DNA of 64,000 nt from positions 2,356,001 through 2,420,000 of the forward strand of contig OZ246946.1 of the NCBI GenBank assembly GCA_965232015.1, read 5' to 3'. The stretch's first letter is position 1; each line of letters begins with the position of its first letter. Positions 24,663-33,076 of the stretch are shown here, one piece after another. The notes beneath the pieces were generated by a model. It was not told the DNA's origin, did no database searches, and worked only from the letters and a program-made list of their open reading frames with translations. Made by a program: the position numbers and the translations under genes. The DNA is from JAJEAO01 sp963667635 (GTDB lineage Bacteria; Acidobacteriota; Vicinamibacteria; Marinacidobacterales; Marinacidobacteraceae).

Positions 24663-26013
24663 CCGGCCGGGAGGACAGCCGCTCGTATGGAGCGCCCCGG
24701 TCTTCCCGGTAGGAGGGGTGCTCCGGAGCGGCAAGTTCCGGCTCCTGTACGAGCGCCGGGCCCCTACCGGAAGAACCAGCGGGGTCCGACGTTCCGAGCG
24801 GCGCATCCCCCGCACCGGGAGAATCGGGCGTTCCGTGCGGCGCCGGCATGGGATCCGGCCCGTTCCCCCGGTGGGGGCTCCCATCGTCGCGCGCCGCGAT
24901 GAGCTGATCCAGCTCTGCGCGCAGCCGCTCCAGGATCCGGTCGTAGGGGAAGGCCCCCAGAGGCTCCGGTCCCCGCTTCAGGTTCACGAACGCGGGACCG
25001 CACCAGAGCCCCAGATCGGCGTCGTCCGTCTCGCCCGGACCGTTCACCCGGCACCCCATGACGGCGATCGTGATCGCATGGCGCTCGGCGTAGCGAGTGA
25101 TGTCGCGGACTTCCTCGGCGAGCTCGACGAACTGCTCGTTCTCGACCCGCGAGCACGAAGGACAGGAGATGATGTTCAGCCGGTCCTTCGGGAACTCGGG
25201 CACCGAGCGGAAGCGCCCGTTCGCGATGTCGCGCAGGATGTCGTGTCCGGCGACGACCTCTTCCGGCTTGCGCGGGTTGGGCAGAGTCAGCGAAACCCGG
25301 ATGGTGTCCCCGATCCCGCGACTCAGGAGCTGTTCGAACGCGATCCGGGTCTTGATGACGCCCTCCGGGGGCAGCCCGGCTTCAGTGACGCCAAGATGGA
25401 GAGGCACTTCCGGAAGCCTCTCGGCGAACTGCCGGTTGCCCTCGATGACATGCGCCGGATCGGAGTCCTTCAGCGAGACGACGAAGCGGGTGAACCCGAT
25501 CCGTTCGAGCATCTCGCAGTGCTCGGCGGCGGACTCCACCATCGCCCCGACGGGATCGTCCCGGAACCGGTCCCCGTGGGCAGGATCCATGGAGCCGCAG
25601 TTGACCCCGATCCGGAGCGCGACGTCGTGCTCTCCGGCGACGTCGGCGAGGAAGGCGACCTTGTCGGCCACCGGTCGCGAGGTTTCGTGGTGCCAGAGAT
25701 GGCCCGGGTTGTAGCGGACCTTGTCCACGTGGCGCGCCACGGACGACGCGAGCCGGTAGCTCTCCTGGAGATCCACCGAGAGGTTCGCGGAGGTCCGCTG
25801 CCGAATCTCGGCGAGGGCTTCGACTTCCCTCCTGCTGTCCACGGCGATCCGAACGATCCCGGCGCCCGCTGCCCGAAGCGCCTCGGTCTGGGCTGCGGTC
25901 GCTGCCACGTCCCGCGTCGGGGTCGCGCACATGCTCTGCACCACGACCGGGTGCCCGTCACCGACGATCACCCCGCCGACGCGAACGGCCCGCGTGGGGT
26001 TGCGCTCGATCAC
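24655..26013 (-). CDS. ispG: 4-hydroxy-3-methylbut-2-enyl diphosphate synthase
   Basis: Encodes 452 residues from GTG 26013. IspG (GcpE) makes HMBPP in the MEP isoprenoid pathway using a [4Fe-4S] cluster. The start TRAVRVGGVIVGDGHPVVVQSM, the SCPSCSR pair and the later AVMGCRVNGPGE cysteine are the cluster and signature sites. The family is usually about 360-400 residues. Here a proline and glycine-rich tail of about 70 residues is added, whose DNA contains two inverted versions of the dispersed mini-repeat (24696-24715 and 24756-24780). The start is uncertain, as no Shine-Dalgarno is visible. Confidence 0.9.
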   Translation of the reverse strand: MIERNPTRAVRVGGVIVGDGHPVVVQSMCATPTRDVAATAAQTEALRAAGAGIVRIAVDSRREVEALAEIRQRTSANLSVDLQESYRLASSVARHVDKVRYNPGHLWHHETSRPVADKVAFLADVAGEHDVALRIGVNCGSMDPAHGDRFRDDPVGAMVESAAEHCEMLERIGFTRFVVSLKDSDPAHVIEGNRQFAERLPEVPLHLGVTEAGLPPEGVIKTRIAFEQLLSRGIGDTIRVSLTLPNPRKPEEVVAGHDILRDIANGRFRSVPEFPKDRLNIISCPSCSRVENEQFVELAEEVRDITRYAERHAITIAVMGCRVNGPGETDDADLGLWCGPAFVNLKRGPEPLGAFPYDRILERLRAELDQLIAARDDGSPHRGNGPDPMPAPHGTPDSPGAGDAPLGTSDPAGSSGRGPALVQEPELAAPEHPSYREDRGAPYERLSSRPAS

Positions 26014-26060
26014 GAGGGAAGCGTAACCGGCCGAGCCGCCGGCGCGCCGGAAGTCCGGGC

Positions 26061-26771
26061 TTACGCGGAGCTGAGCTTCCGCTGCCCCCCTGACTGGAGC
26101 TTCCAGAACGCGCCCTGAAGTCCGGCGGCGCTGAGGATCGCCTGCTTCGCAGCGAGTGACGACGGGCGCCAGTCGTCGTCGAATCGCCCCGCATACCACG
26201 CGGCGCTGAGTCGCCCGATCACCCTCACCGGGACGGCGGCGCCGCCGTTCCGGCCGCTCGGCTGGCGCCGTTCCCAGGCGGCGGCCGCTGCTTCCGACCG
26301 GAAGGCCACGATGTTCGCTCAGGTGAAGTGGATGTCGTCCCAGAACCGCCGGGCCGGCACCGGAAATCGCACCACGGCTCCGGGCGGCCCGGCCCTCCCG
26401 TCACACACCGTCAGATCGAACGCCTCACCGGTCTCCGGGCAGCGAGTCGGCGTGACGCCGTCGGTCCCGAGGAGCAACGGGATCGCGAGGGCGTCCCAGG
26501 CGCAGTTGGCCTCGTAGATCCCCTGCGGCGTCTCGACCCGGAAACCCGTCGGCGCACCGGCGAACGGATGCGCCATGAGGACCGACCCGTCGGGATCGAG
26601 CACCAGAACGTGCGCGGCGGCGAGCGCTTCGAACGCTCCCGTCACCCGCTCCGGCGCAGCATCCAGTCCCGCAGCGATCTCTCCCGCCGATGGCATCGCG
26701 CCGTCCTCCCGGATGGAGCGGAACAGGTGACCCCGCACTCTCCACGCGAAGTCACCGAGGGTCGCGGTCAT
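26061..26771 (-). CDS. MerB-like organomercurial lyase, candidate selenoprotein (in-frame UGA)
   Basis: Reading through one in-frame TGA (26321-26319) gives 236 residues. The part before it has the MerB active-site pair in E-A-N-C-A-W-D (C and D as Cys96 and Asp99 of MerB). The segment R-R-F-W-D-D-I-H-F-T is followed by UGA and then A-N-I-V-A-F-R-S-E. Without gaps, the UGA falls on MerB Cys159, the second catalytic thiol. The part after the stop keeps the family tail (LSAAWYAGRFDDDWRP, GLQGAFWKL), so it is still under selection. A GGUC-loop hairpin lies 19 nt after the UGA. ATG 26771 overlaps the DoxX stop (ATGA). Selenocysteine insertion is the best explanation; a nonsense mutation is the alternative. 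Confidence 0.72.
26283..26321 (-). promoter_or_regulatory. Candidate bacterial SECIS element
   Basis: On the coding strand, UGA is followed by 19 nt, then a GGUC tetraloop (26299-26296) closed by the stem CUUCC/GGAAG. A lower GGC/GCC helix closes it beyond an internal loop of about 4 nt, ending at 26283. As I recall, the E. coli fdhF SECIS also has a GGUCU loop, 18 nt after its UGA. Size, distance and loop match the bacterial pattern needed by SelB. No selA, selB, selC or selD lies in this window. Confidence 0.6.
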
Positions 26772-27226
26772 CGGGTGGTGGCCGAAGCGCTGCGCCGGCG
26801 CCGCTCCAGGCACGCGTCGAGGCTCCAGCGGTCGTCGCCGTGGAGCGCCAGCATGATCGCGAGGAGCAGCGTCCGCGGGACCACGTGGGCGGAAAAATCG
26901 AAGATCGGCTCGTGGAGAAGATGCCCGAAAGTGACCAGGATCAGCACTCCGCCGAGGCCGACTGAGGCGAGAAGCCGCTTCCACCCGAGGAGAAGAAGCG
27001 CCCCGCCGGCGAGCTCCACGAACGGGACGGTGGTCCCCGCAACCCACAGCGACCACATCGGCAGGAACGTGTCCGCGTAGGGCTCCACGAAGAGCGTCCG
27101 GGCGTGGACGGCCGCCCCCAGCGAGAAGACCTTCCACCACCCCGCGGCGGCGAAAACCAGCCCGAGAACGAGCCGCACGACGACCGCCGCGAGCGCCCGC
27201 GCCGTCGGGTCCGCTCGTGATCTCAT
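26768..27226 (-). CDS. DoxX family membrane protein
   Basis: Encodes 152 residues with four hydrophobic helices (AAVVVRLVLGLVFAAAG, VPFVELAGGALLLLG, VGLGGVLILVTFGHLL, PRTLLLAIMLAL), the DoxX/DoxD fold. GGAGGGG precedes ATG 27226. DoxX-like proteins are linked to thiol and sulfur redox in membranes; some associate with reductases or mer-type genes. Its stop overlaps the start of the MerB-like gene, so the two are made together. A joint role in metal, thiol or selenium chemistry is inference from this coupling. Confidence 0.8.
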   Translation of the reverse strand: MRSRADPTARALAAVVVRLVLGLVFAAAGWWKVFSLGAAVHARTLFVEPYADTFLPMWSLWVAGTTVPFVELAGGALLLLGWKRLLASVGLGGVLILVTFGHLLHEPIFDFSAHVVPRTLLLAIMLALHGDDRWSLDACLERRRRSASATTR

Positions 27227-27312
27227 GATTCCGCCCCTCCGACGCTACCAGCCCGCGGGCGCCCCGGAGTAAGCGGTCAGACACCGCGCGAGGTGGTGAC
27301 GGGCGGCGGGCG

Positions 27313-28284
27313 TCAGAACCGGTAGGACAGGTTCAGAGTCGCTGCGACGCCGCTCAGATCGATCGAGAAAGGGTGCGCAGCGCCCGCAAACAGGCCGCCG
27401 ATGGCCTGGTCGAGGAGCTCTCCGAGTTCGTCGAAATCGCCGTCTTCTCCTGGGATTGTGCCGACGCCCCGCTCGAAGAGGGCGGCGAAACCGTCGAAGT
27501 CCGCTCCCGAGCCTGCGAATGTCGCGCGCCCGAAGCGGCTCCACCGGACCTTGACCCCGAGCGACAGCCCATGAGTCAAACGCACATCCGCGCCGATCAG
27601 GGCCTGGACGCCGGGGACCGAGTCAGACCCCTCGAATTCGAGTGCCCGCGAGGAGAAGGGGAACCCCGGAAAGCCGATGTCCTCTCCGGCCAACAGCCAG
27701 GGCAGGCTCGGCGCGACGACCTCGTACTCCACGTCGGTCGTTGCCCAACCACCGCCCACGCCGATCCAGGGCGTCACCCGGGAACCCGTCTCGAAGTCGT
27801 AGTAAAGATTCAGGAAGAGCTGGGCCGTCTCCGTCTCGAGTCCACCGATACCGCCACCGAGACCGCCGAAGAGGGCGTCGAATCCTCCATGGCCGTTGCG
27901 ACCCCGCCCGAAGCCGCGACCGAACCCGGCGCGATCCGAGCCGTGACCCCCTTCGGCGGTCGCGCGAGCAAGCATCTCCATCTCGAGTCGGAGCGCCCCC
28001 AGGTCATATCCCAGGGTCAGCCCGGCGATCGCCTCGCCGGACCGATCCAGATGGCGGTCGTTCCACAGGAGGCCACCTCCGGCTTCCAGACCGATGACGA
28101 ATCCGCGCCGGGCGCGGTCCGCGTGGTGGGCCTCATCGTCATTCGAGTGAGCGCTCTCCTGTTCGGCGGGAGCACGGTTCCGGGGCTGATCGGGATCGGC
28201 AGCCGACGTGGCGGCGACGCCGAGGATCAATCCCATGAGGAGAGCCCCGGTGCGGAGCTCGGACTGGCGTGGCATGTTGTTCAT
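27313..28284 (-). CDS. Outer-membrane beta-barrel-like protein
   Basis: Encodes 323 residues from ATG 28284 (GGGGAGGGG upstream). A signal peptide of about 30 residues (GALLMGLILGVAATSA) leads into a His/Asp/Glu-rich stretch, then alternating amphipathic strands (GFVIGLEAGGGLLW, LFLNLYYDFETGSRVTPWIG, LSLGVKVRWSRFG). The chain ends in LNLSYRF, a C-terminal Phe typical of BAM-inserted barrels. A Gly, Arg and Phe-rich loop lies near residues 115-150. It is related to small OmpW/OprF-like barrels in shape only; no function can be assigned. Confidence 0.7.
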   Translation of the reverse strand: MNNMPRQSELRTGALLMGLILGVAATSAADPDQPRNRAPAEQESAHSNDDEAHHADRARRGFVIGLEAGGGLLWNDRHLDRSGEAIAGLTLGYDLGALRLEMEMLARATAEGGHGSDRAGFGRGFGRGRNGHGGFDALFGGLGGGIGGLETETAQLFLNLYYDFETGSRVTPWIGVGGGWATTDVEYEVVAPSLPWLLAGEDIGFPGFPFSSRALEFEGSDSVPGVQALIGADVRLTHGLSLGVKVRWSRFGRATFAGSGADFDGFAALFERGVGTIPGEDGDFDELGELLDQAIGGLFAGAAHPFSIDLSGVAATLNLSYRF

Positions 28285-28461
28285 ACTGCTGCCCCTCCCC
28301 GGGGCGCTGGCGCCGAGTCCCGACGGACCGGCGAGGGCAATGTGGGCGCGCGGGAGTCCGGAAGTCCGAACGGCGCTGATCGGTCCGGACGCGAGAACCG
28401 TGCCAGCGATCACTCGATGTACGCTGCCCTCGCCTCATCGAGCCGGCGGGCCTGCGCTCCC

Positions 28462-28520
28462 GGACCGGAGTCCGGCGCCAGTTCTCCCGGCCAGTTCTCC
28501 GGGTGGGGGCGGGACGGGGC
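28462..28520. repeat. Mini-repeat cluster upstream of HepT/MntA
   Basis: GGACCGGAGTCC (28462-28473) is followed by GGCG and tandem CCAGTTCTCC units, then GGGTGGGGGC. It is the same arrangement as 5595-5660, here about 40 bases before the HEPN gene start, so it may lie in the leader of that operon. Confidence 0.7.
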
Positions 28521-28557
28521 CCGGCATCGGCTCGCCCCATGGTGCAGAGGGACCAAC

Positions 28558-28986
28558 GTGATCGAATACGACAAGTTCCGCGATTCCCTCCTGCGCCTCG
28601 AGGAGCAGATCGCTCACCATCGGGGGCTCAGCCCCTCAGACCATCCTCTGACGCGGGAGGGCATCGCCGAGTCGGTGATCCAGCGCTTCGAGACCTGTTA
28701 CGACTGTCTGTGGAAGATCCTGAAACGGCACCTGGCCGAGGTGCTCGGCGTCCCCCATCCGCCGAGCAGTCCGAACCCGATCCTGCGGCTGGCGCACGAG
28801 AACGACCTCTTCGAAGCCCCGATCGAGCAGTGGATGCGTTACTCCCGCGCTCGGATTGACACCACGCACGACTATGACGGCGAGAAGGCCCGGGCCGCGC
28901 TGAGCATCATCCCGGACTTTCTGGAGGACGCCGTCGGGCTCTACGAGACCATGACCGGCAAGCCATGGGAACGCGACGCGAGATAG
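28558..28986 (+). CDS. HepT-like HEPN toxin
   Basis: Encodes 142 residues from GTG 28558. It matches the HI0074-type nucleotidyltransferase substrate-binding family: SVIQRFETCYDCLWKILKRHL helix, then R99-I-D-T-T-H104-D-Y106. That is a complete RX4HXY motif; R and H form the HEPN ribonuclease site and the Tyr is the residue AMPylated by MntA in characterised pairs. Its 3' end overlaps the nucleotidyltransferase by 22 bp. Together they form a HepT/MntA toxin-antitoxin module at the edge of the McrBC island. Confidence 0.87.
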   Translation: MIEYDKFRDSLLRLEEQIAHHRGLSPSDHPLTREGIAESVIQRFETCYDCLWKILKRHLAEVLGVPHPPSSPNPILRLAHENDLFEAPIEQWMRYSRARIDTTHDYDGEKARAALSIIPDFLEDAVGLYETMTGKPWERDAR

Positions 28987-29288
28987 ACATCACGCCGGCG
29001 GCCCGTCAGGTCGTCCTGGATCTGGTCGAGAAACACCTGCCGAACACCGAGGTCTGGGCCTACGGCTCGCGAGTCCGCGGGACTTCGAGTCCGAAATCGG
29101 ATCTGGATCTGGTGGCCCTTGCGAAACCGGACCGAACCGCGGCGGTCGCCGACCTCCGGGAGGCGTTCGAGGAGAGCTTCCTCCCCTTCAGGGTGGACCT
29201 CTGGGTCTGGGACGAGGTGCCCGCGTCGTTTCGGGAGGGGATCGAGGCGAACCACGTCGTGCTGCTGCCACGCGAGAGGCCGTCGTGA
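28965..29288 (+). CDS. MntA-like nucleotidyltransferase antitoxin
   Basis: Encodes 107 residues from ATG 28965. Y-G-S-R-V-R-G-T-S-S-P-K-S-D-L-D has the GS-x10-D-x-D motif of MntA, and a third acidic residue is in FRVDLWVWDE. MntA uses ATP to add AMP to the Tyr of the HepT RX4HXY motif and so blocks the toxin. The overlap with the HepT gene ensures co-expression. The gene precedes the McrB-like gene by 67 bp in the same direction, so both systems may share transcription. Confidence 0.87.
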   Translation: MGTRREIDITPAARQVVLDLVEKHLPNTEVWAYGSRVRGTSSPKSDLDLVALAKPDRTAAVADLREAFEESFLPFRVDLWVWDEVPASFREGIEANHVVLLPRERPS

Positions 29289-29355
29289 ACATGACGGGAT
29301 CCGTCCGACACGGGTGGCAGACTGACAGCTCTTTCCAGCCGTCCCGGAAAACCTG

Positions 29356-31443
29356 ATGACCGACCCTGAGCCCGCCGCCGGCGGTCCCCTCGACCTCAAG
29401 AGCGACGAGGGACTGCGCGAAGCCTGCCACCGGGCCGAGGCAGCGATGGACCCGGAGCGCATCCGGACCTTCGCCGCCTACCTGAAGCGCGTCCACGACA
29501 CCCCGGCCGAGGAGCGTTCCTCTCTCGAGTTCCACAACCTCATCTGGCTGGACGAGACGATCTATCCCACGAGGACCGGAATCAGCCTTGAGGAAACGAT
29601 CAAGGCTGAAGAGTTCCGAGCGTGGTTCGCAGACCAGATCGGGCCGCTCCTGAGCGATCCAGACTCACACGCGGAACAGCGCGTCACCGCGCTCAGGGCC
29701 TTGTTCACGGGAGTGCGAAAGCGCGCGAAAACGTCAGGCCGCGAGAAACCGCGACACACCGTGCTGCGGGGTCTCGCCGCACTCTTCCCGCGCGAAATGA
29801 CAGGACTCCCTGTAAGCCTGCTCCGACGTCTCGCCACCTCGATGGACCGTTCCGCGGAGTGGCGGCGACTGAACCACCGAGTCGTATCGAGGTTCACTTC
29901 AGTTCTCGGTCCGGTGGAGCGGGACGACTGGGAAGCTGTCGCGAGGCGACTCGAACTCCCCACTCAGCTCCTGGAAACTGAGCCGCCGCCCCCTCCACCT
30001 CCTGTACCGAATGATGAGGGCCGGTATTGGCTTTTCGCCCTCGGAAGGGGTGCCCGCTGGTGGGACTCTTGCCGACAGGAAGGCGTGGCCATCCTGGGTT
30101 TCTCCGATGTAGGTGACCTCAGGGATTATGCGACGAGGGAGGAAATACCTCTGAAGTCCAACAGTTCGCTGGCGTGTTGGCAGTTTTCCCGCGACATGAA
30201 GCCAGGAGACACGATCTTCGTGAAGGTCGGGGCGAACAAGGTGCTCGGACACGGCCTTGTCAACTCCGACTACCGGTTCGAACCCCGGCACCCGAATCAC
30301 CGGCACGTGCGTGATGTGAAGTGGCTGTCCGATCTCGGGCCCAAGGGCGCGGAAGTGGACTTTGGTTCCCTCGACGTCGACCAGTTCCCGCTGAAAATCC
30401 TGACGGACATCACGGACCACCACGGGACGTTGCGCCAGATCTGGAAGGCGCTCCCGGGAGACAAGCCCTCGCTTCGCACGATCCTCAAGTCTTTCGAGCG
30501 GCTGAGACTAGTGGAGGAGCCGCTCAGTTTTGCACCAGAACTCGTCGAGACGCTCCACACCGGACTGTGGACCGGCGAACGGCGGCATTTCGCCGTGCTC
30601 ACCGGGCTCTCGGGAGCGGGCAAGACCCGGCTCGCAATCGAGTATGCCAAGGCGATCATCGGAGACGCCGACGGGGCCCGCGTCACGATCCAGGTGCGGC
30701 CCGGGTGGCACGACGCGGCCGATCTGCTCGGGCACGTGAATCCGATCGGCGAGAAGGAGTACATCCGGACGTCGTTCCTGAAGCTCGTCCTGCGTGCTCT
30801 GGAGCGGCCTTCGGCGCCGCATGTCGCCATCCTCGACGAGATGAACCTCTCCCATGTCGAGCAGTACCTGGCTCCACTTCTGAGCGCGATGGAGACGGGC
30901 GACCCGATCGAGCTTCACGACTCCGCGGAGATGTCAGGGGTTCCGGGCCGGGTTCCCTACCCCGCGAATCTGGTCCTGATCGGTACCGTGAACATGGACG
31001 AGACGACCGTCGGGATTTCGGACAAGGTGCTCGACCGTGCATTCACGCTGGAGTTCTGGGACATCGAGGTCGCGGGGTGGGCCGGCTGGGCCGGATGCGG
31101 GCTGGCGGACGACGACCGAGATGCCGTCCAGAGCGCTCTCGCGGATCTGATGAAGGCGTTGAAGCCGGCGCGGCTCCACTTCGGCTGGCGCGTGATCCGC
31201 GAAGTCGTCCGCTTCGTGAAGCGATCGCTCTCGGACGAGATCCCTCGCAGCACTGCGCTCGATCGGGTGGTCTATGCGAAGGTGCTGCCCAAGCTGCGCG
31301 GCGACGACTCGGAGAGGTTCCGGAAGGCCCTGAAGGATTGCCGGACGGCTGTCGCGGACCACAAGCTGACGCGGTGCGAAGCGAAGCTCGAGGACATGAA
31401 GTCCGACCTCGCCGAGACCGGCAGCGTCCGCTTCTGGCGGTAG
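29356..31443 (+). CDS. McrB-like AAA+ GTPase with EVE-like reader domain
   Basis: Encodes 695 residues. Residues 1-210 are an unrecognised helical domain, followed by a proline stretch. Residues about 223-330 (RYWLFALGRGARWW, KPGDTIFVKVGANKVLGHGL) look like an EVE/PUA-type fold, which in McrB fusions reads modified bases. The AAA+ motor follows: Walker A GLSGAGKT at 417-424, Walker B AILDE with D494-E495, and the McrB-type sensor T-V-N546-M-D-E-T. It should translocate DNA and drive the nuclease encoded next, which starts 12 bp after its stop. A type IV, modification-dependent restriction system is the likely role. Confidence 0.85.
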   Translation: MTDPEPAAGGPLDLKSDEGLREACHRAEAAMDPERIRTFAAYLKRVHDTPAEERSSLEFHNLIWLDETIYPTRTGISLEETIKAEEFRAWFADQIGPLLSDPDSHAEQRVTALRALFTGVRKRAKTSGREKPRHTVLRGLAALFPREMTGLPVSLLRRLATSMDRSAEWRRLNHRVVSRFTSVLGPVERDDWEAVARRLELPTQLLETEPPPPPPPVPNDEGRYWLFALGRGARWWDSCRQEGVAILGFSDVGDLRDYATREEIPLKSNSSLACWQFSRDMKPGDTIFVKVGANKVLGHGLVNSDYRFEPRHPNHRHVRDVKWLSDLGPKGAEVDFGSLDVDQFPLKILTDITDHHGTLRQIWKALPGDKPSLRTILKSFERLRLVEEPLSFAPELVETLHTGLWTGERRHFAVLTGLSGAGKTRLAIEYAKAIIGDADGARVTIQVRPGWHDAADLLGHVNPIGEKEYIRTSFLKLVLRALERPSAPHVAILDEMNLSHVEQYLAPLLSAMETGDPIELHDSAEMSGVPGRVPYPANLVLIGTVNMDETTVGISDKVLDRAFTLEFWDIEVAGWAGWAGCGLADDDRDAVQSALADLMKALKPARLHFGWRVIREVVRFVKRSLSDEIPRSTALDRVVYAKVLPKLRGDDSERFRKALKDCRTAVADHKLTRCEAKLEDMKSDLAETGSVRFWR

Positions 31444-31454
31444 GGGTCCTCGAG

Positions 31455-33053
31455 ATGGGCGCCGCCGATCCGGGACTGCGCGTCCGATCTACGGGCGGAG
31501 AGTTCCGGCCGTTGATCGCGGCAGCCACGGCCACCGGATTCCGCGAGCTCCAGAAGGTCCGCTTCACAGCTCCCTCGGAGCTCGTGGGCGATCTCTACGT
31601 GGACGACGTGAAGCTGCGCCGAAGCGACACCGGGTGGAGCTGGACGCCGGGCTTCTACGCCGGAGAAGTCCGCGCCGAGTTCGTTTCGCCCGGAGGCCAC
31701 TCGCTCGGCCGCTACCGCATCGACGTCAGCCCCGATCCATCGAAGCTGGGCGACGAGCTCTTCCGCCAGATGCTCCGCGAGATGGTGGAGTTCGATCCCG
31801 CACTTCTCGAGGGCGCGGGGCCGACGCGGCACACGCTCGGTCCGCTGCGCGGGGACGCGAACCCGACGATCGAGTTCGTCCGAATGCGGCGACGCGCGGG
31901 CCGGATCCGCCGCACGCTCGCCGAAATCGGGAAGCGTCCGATCCGCGGGCTTCGGAACCGGCGAGACCTCGTGCCCCCGCGGCGGATGCGGCGGGCCGAC
32001 CACCGCACCGTGCGGCTGGCGCTCCGCCGCCGCGCCACCCGTTCCCTCCTCCTGGACGGCGCACCGGCCGCCCACGACGCCCTCAGCGCCCGATTCGACG
32101 TTCCATCCGTGGAGCACACGCTCGACACGCCCGCGAACCGGGTCGCGCTCGCCATGCTCCTGGCGCTGATTCGCCGTTGCGGCGAGATCGCCGGGCTCCT
32201 CGCCGCACTCGCACCAGAAGACCCAGATCAGCGCGAGTCTCGCGACGTCGAACGAAGTCATGAGCAGGCCCGTGCGAAGCGCTGGATCGGAATCCTGAAG
32301 GCGCTCCGGCGCGATTTCGAACGGACGAGGCGGAAGTTGCCGTTCTCGGCCGTGCGGAGGCCGGGGCTCTCCGCTGCGGGGCTGAACGCCGTCGCGGCGC
32401 ACCCCCTTTACGCCCGGTTCTACCGCCTGGCGTGGGAGGCGCTGCGGCAGGGCATCGGCGATTCCCCCGACGACCCGCTGCCCCTGAGTCCGACCTGGGG
32501 GCTCTACGAGAGATGGTGCCTCGTCGCGATGACCCGCTGGCTGAGAAAGACGTGCCCGGACCTCGACCCGTGGCGACCAGCCACGGGCGACCGGTGGCGC
32601 AGCCGTTCCGCCGATGGGGACATCGAGCTCACCCTGACGCTCCAGGCCAACGCCCCCCGCACGACCGGCCGCGAGCGCGTCGGGCTGTGGTCGGTCTCGG
32701 CCGAACTCCGCCCGGATCTCGTGCTGGCATGGACCCGCGCCGACGGCGACCGCGGATTCCTCGTCCTGGACGCCAAGTACCGATCCGGACGGCCCAACAT
32801 CCTGAGCGGAATGACCGAGTCGGCGCACGTGTATCAGGACGCCCTGCGGATGGGCTCGCGCCGCCCTGTCGCGACGCTTCTACTCGTGCCCGATGCCTCG
32901 AACGTGCCGTGGCTGACCGAGGAGGCCTTCGTTCGCGAACATCGGGTCGGCGCGATCCCGCTCCGCCCCGGCGCGGACCCGCCGTCATGGCTCGGCCCCT
33001 TCCTCAGCAAGCGGATAGGCGATCGGCGCGCCGCACTGACGCGCCCCGCGTAG
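31455..33053 (+). CDS. McrC-like nuclease subunit (DUF2357 plus PD-(D/E)xK)
   Basis: Encodes 532 residues from ATG 31455. The N-terminal half (FTAPSELVGDLYVDDVKL, GRYRIDVSP) matches the DUF2357-type domain of McrC-like proteins, which contacts the AAA+ ring. The C-terminal nuclease has D421 in RPDLVLAW and D439-A-K441 in FLVLDAKYRS, a complete PD-(D/E)xK site. QDALRMG with a Gln fits the family. Together with the EVE-McrB protein it forms a two-gene McrBC-like system. The frame is open far upstream, but that is a shadow of mcrB. Confidence 0.83.
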   Translation: MGAADPGLRVRSTGGEFRPLIAAATATGFRELQKVRFTAPSELVGDLYVDDVKLRRSDTGWSWTPGFYAGEVRAEFVSPGGHSLGRYRIDVSPDPSKLGDELFRQMLREMVEFDPALLEGAGPTRHTLGPLRGDANPTIEFVRMRRRAGRIRRTLAEIGKRPIRGLRNRRDLVPPRRMRRADHRTVRLALRRRATRSLLLDGAPAAHDALSARFDVPSVEHTLDTPANRVALAMLLALIRRCGEIAGLLAALAPEDPDQRESRDVERSHEQARAKRWIGILKALRRDFERTRRKLPFSAVRRPGLSAAGLNAVAAHPLYARFYRLAWEALRQGIGDSPDDPLPLSPTWGLYERWCLVAMTRWLRKTCPDLDPWRPATGDRWRSRSADGDIELTLTLQANAPRTTGRERVGLWSVSAELRPDLVLAWTRADGDRGFLVLDAKYRSGRPNILSGMTESAHVYQDALRMGSRRPVATLLLVPDASNVPWLTEEAFVREHRVGAIPLRPGADPPSWLGPFLSKRIGDRRAALTRPA

Positions 33054-33076
33054 CATTCCCCGGCCCGGAGGAGTCC

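Noticed and set aside
30321..31454. Long upstream extension of the McrC-like frame
   Set aside because: It is a shadow of the McrB coding sequence; the DUF2357-type protein begins at 31455.
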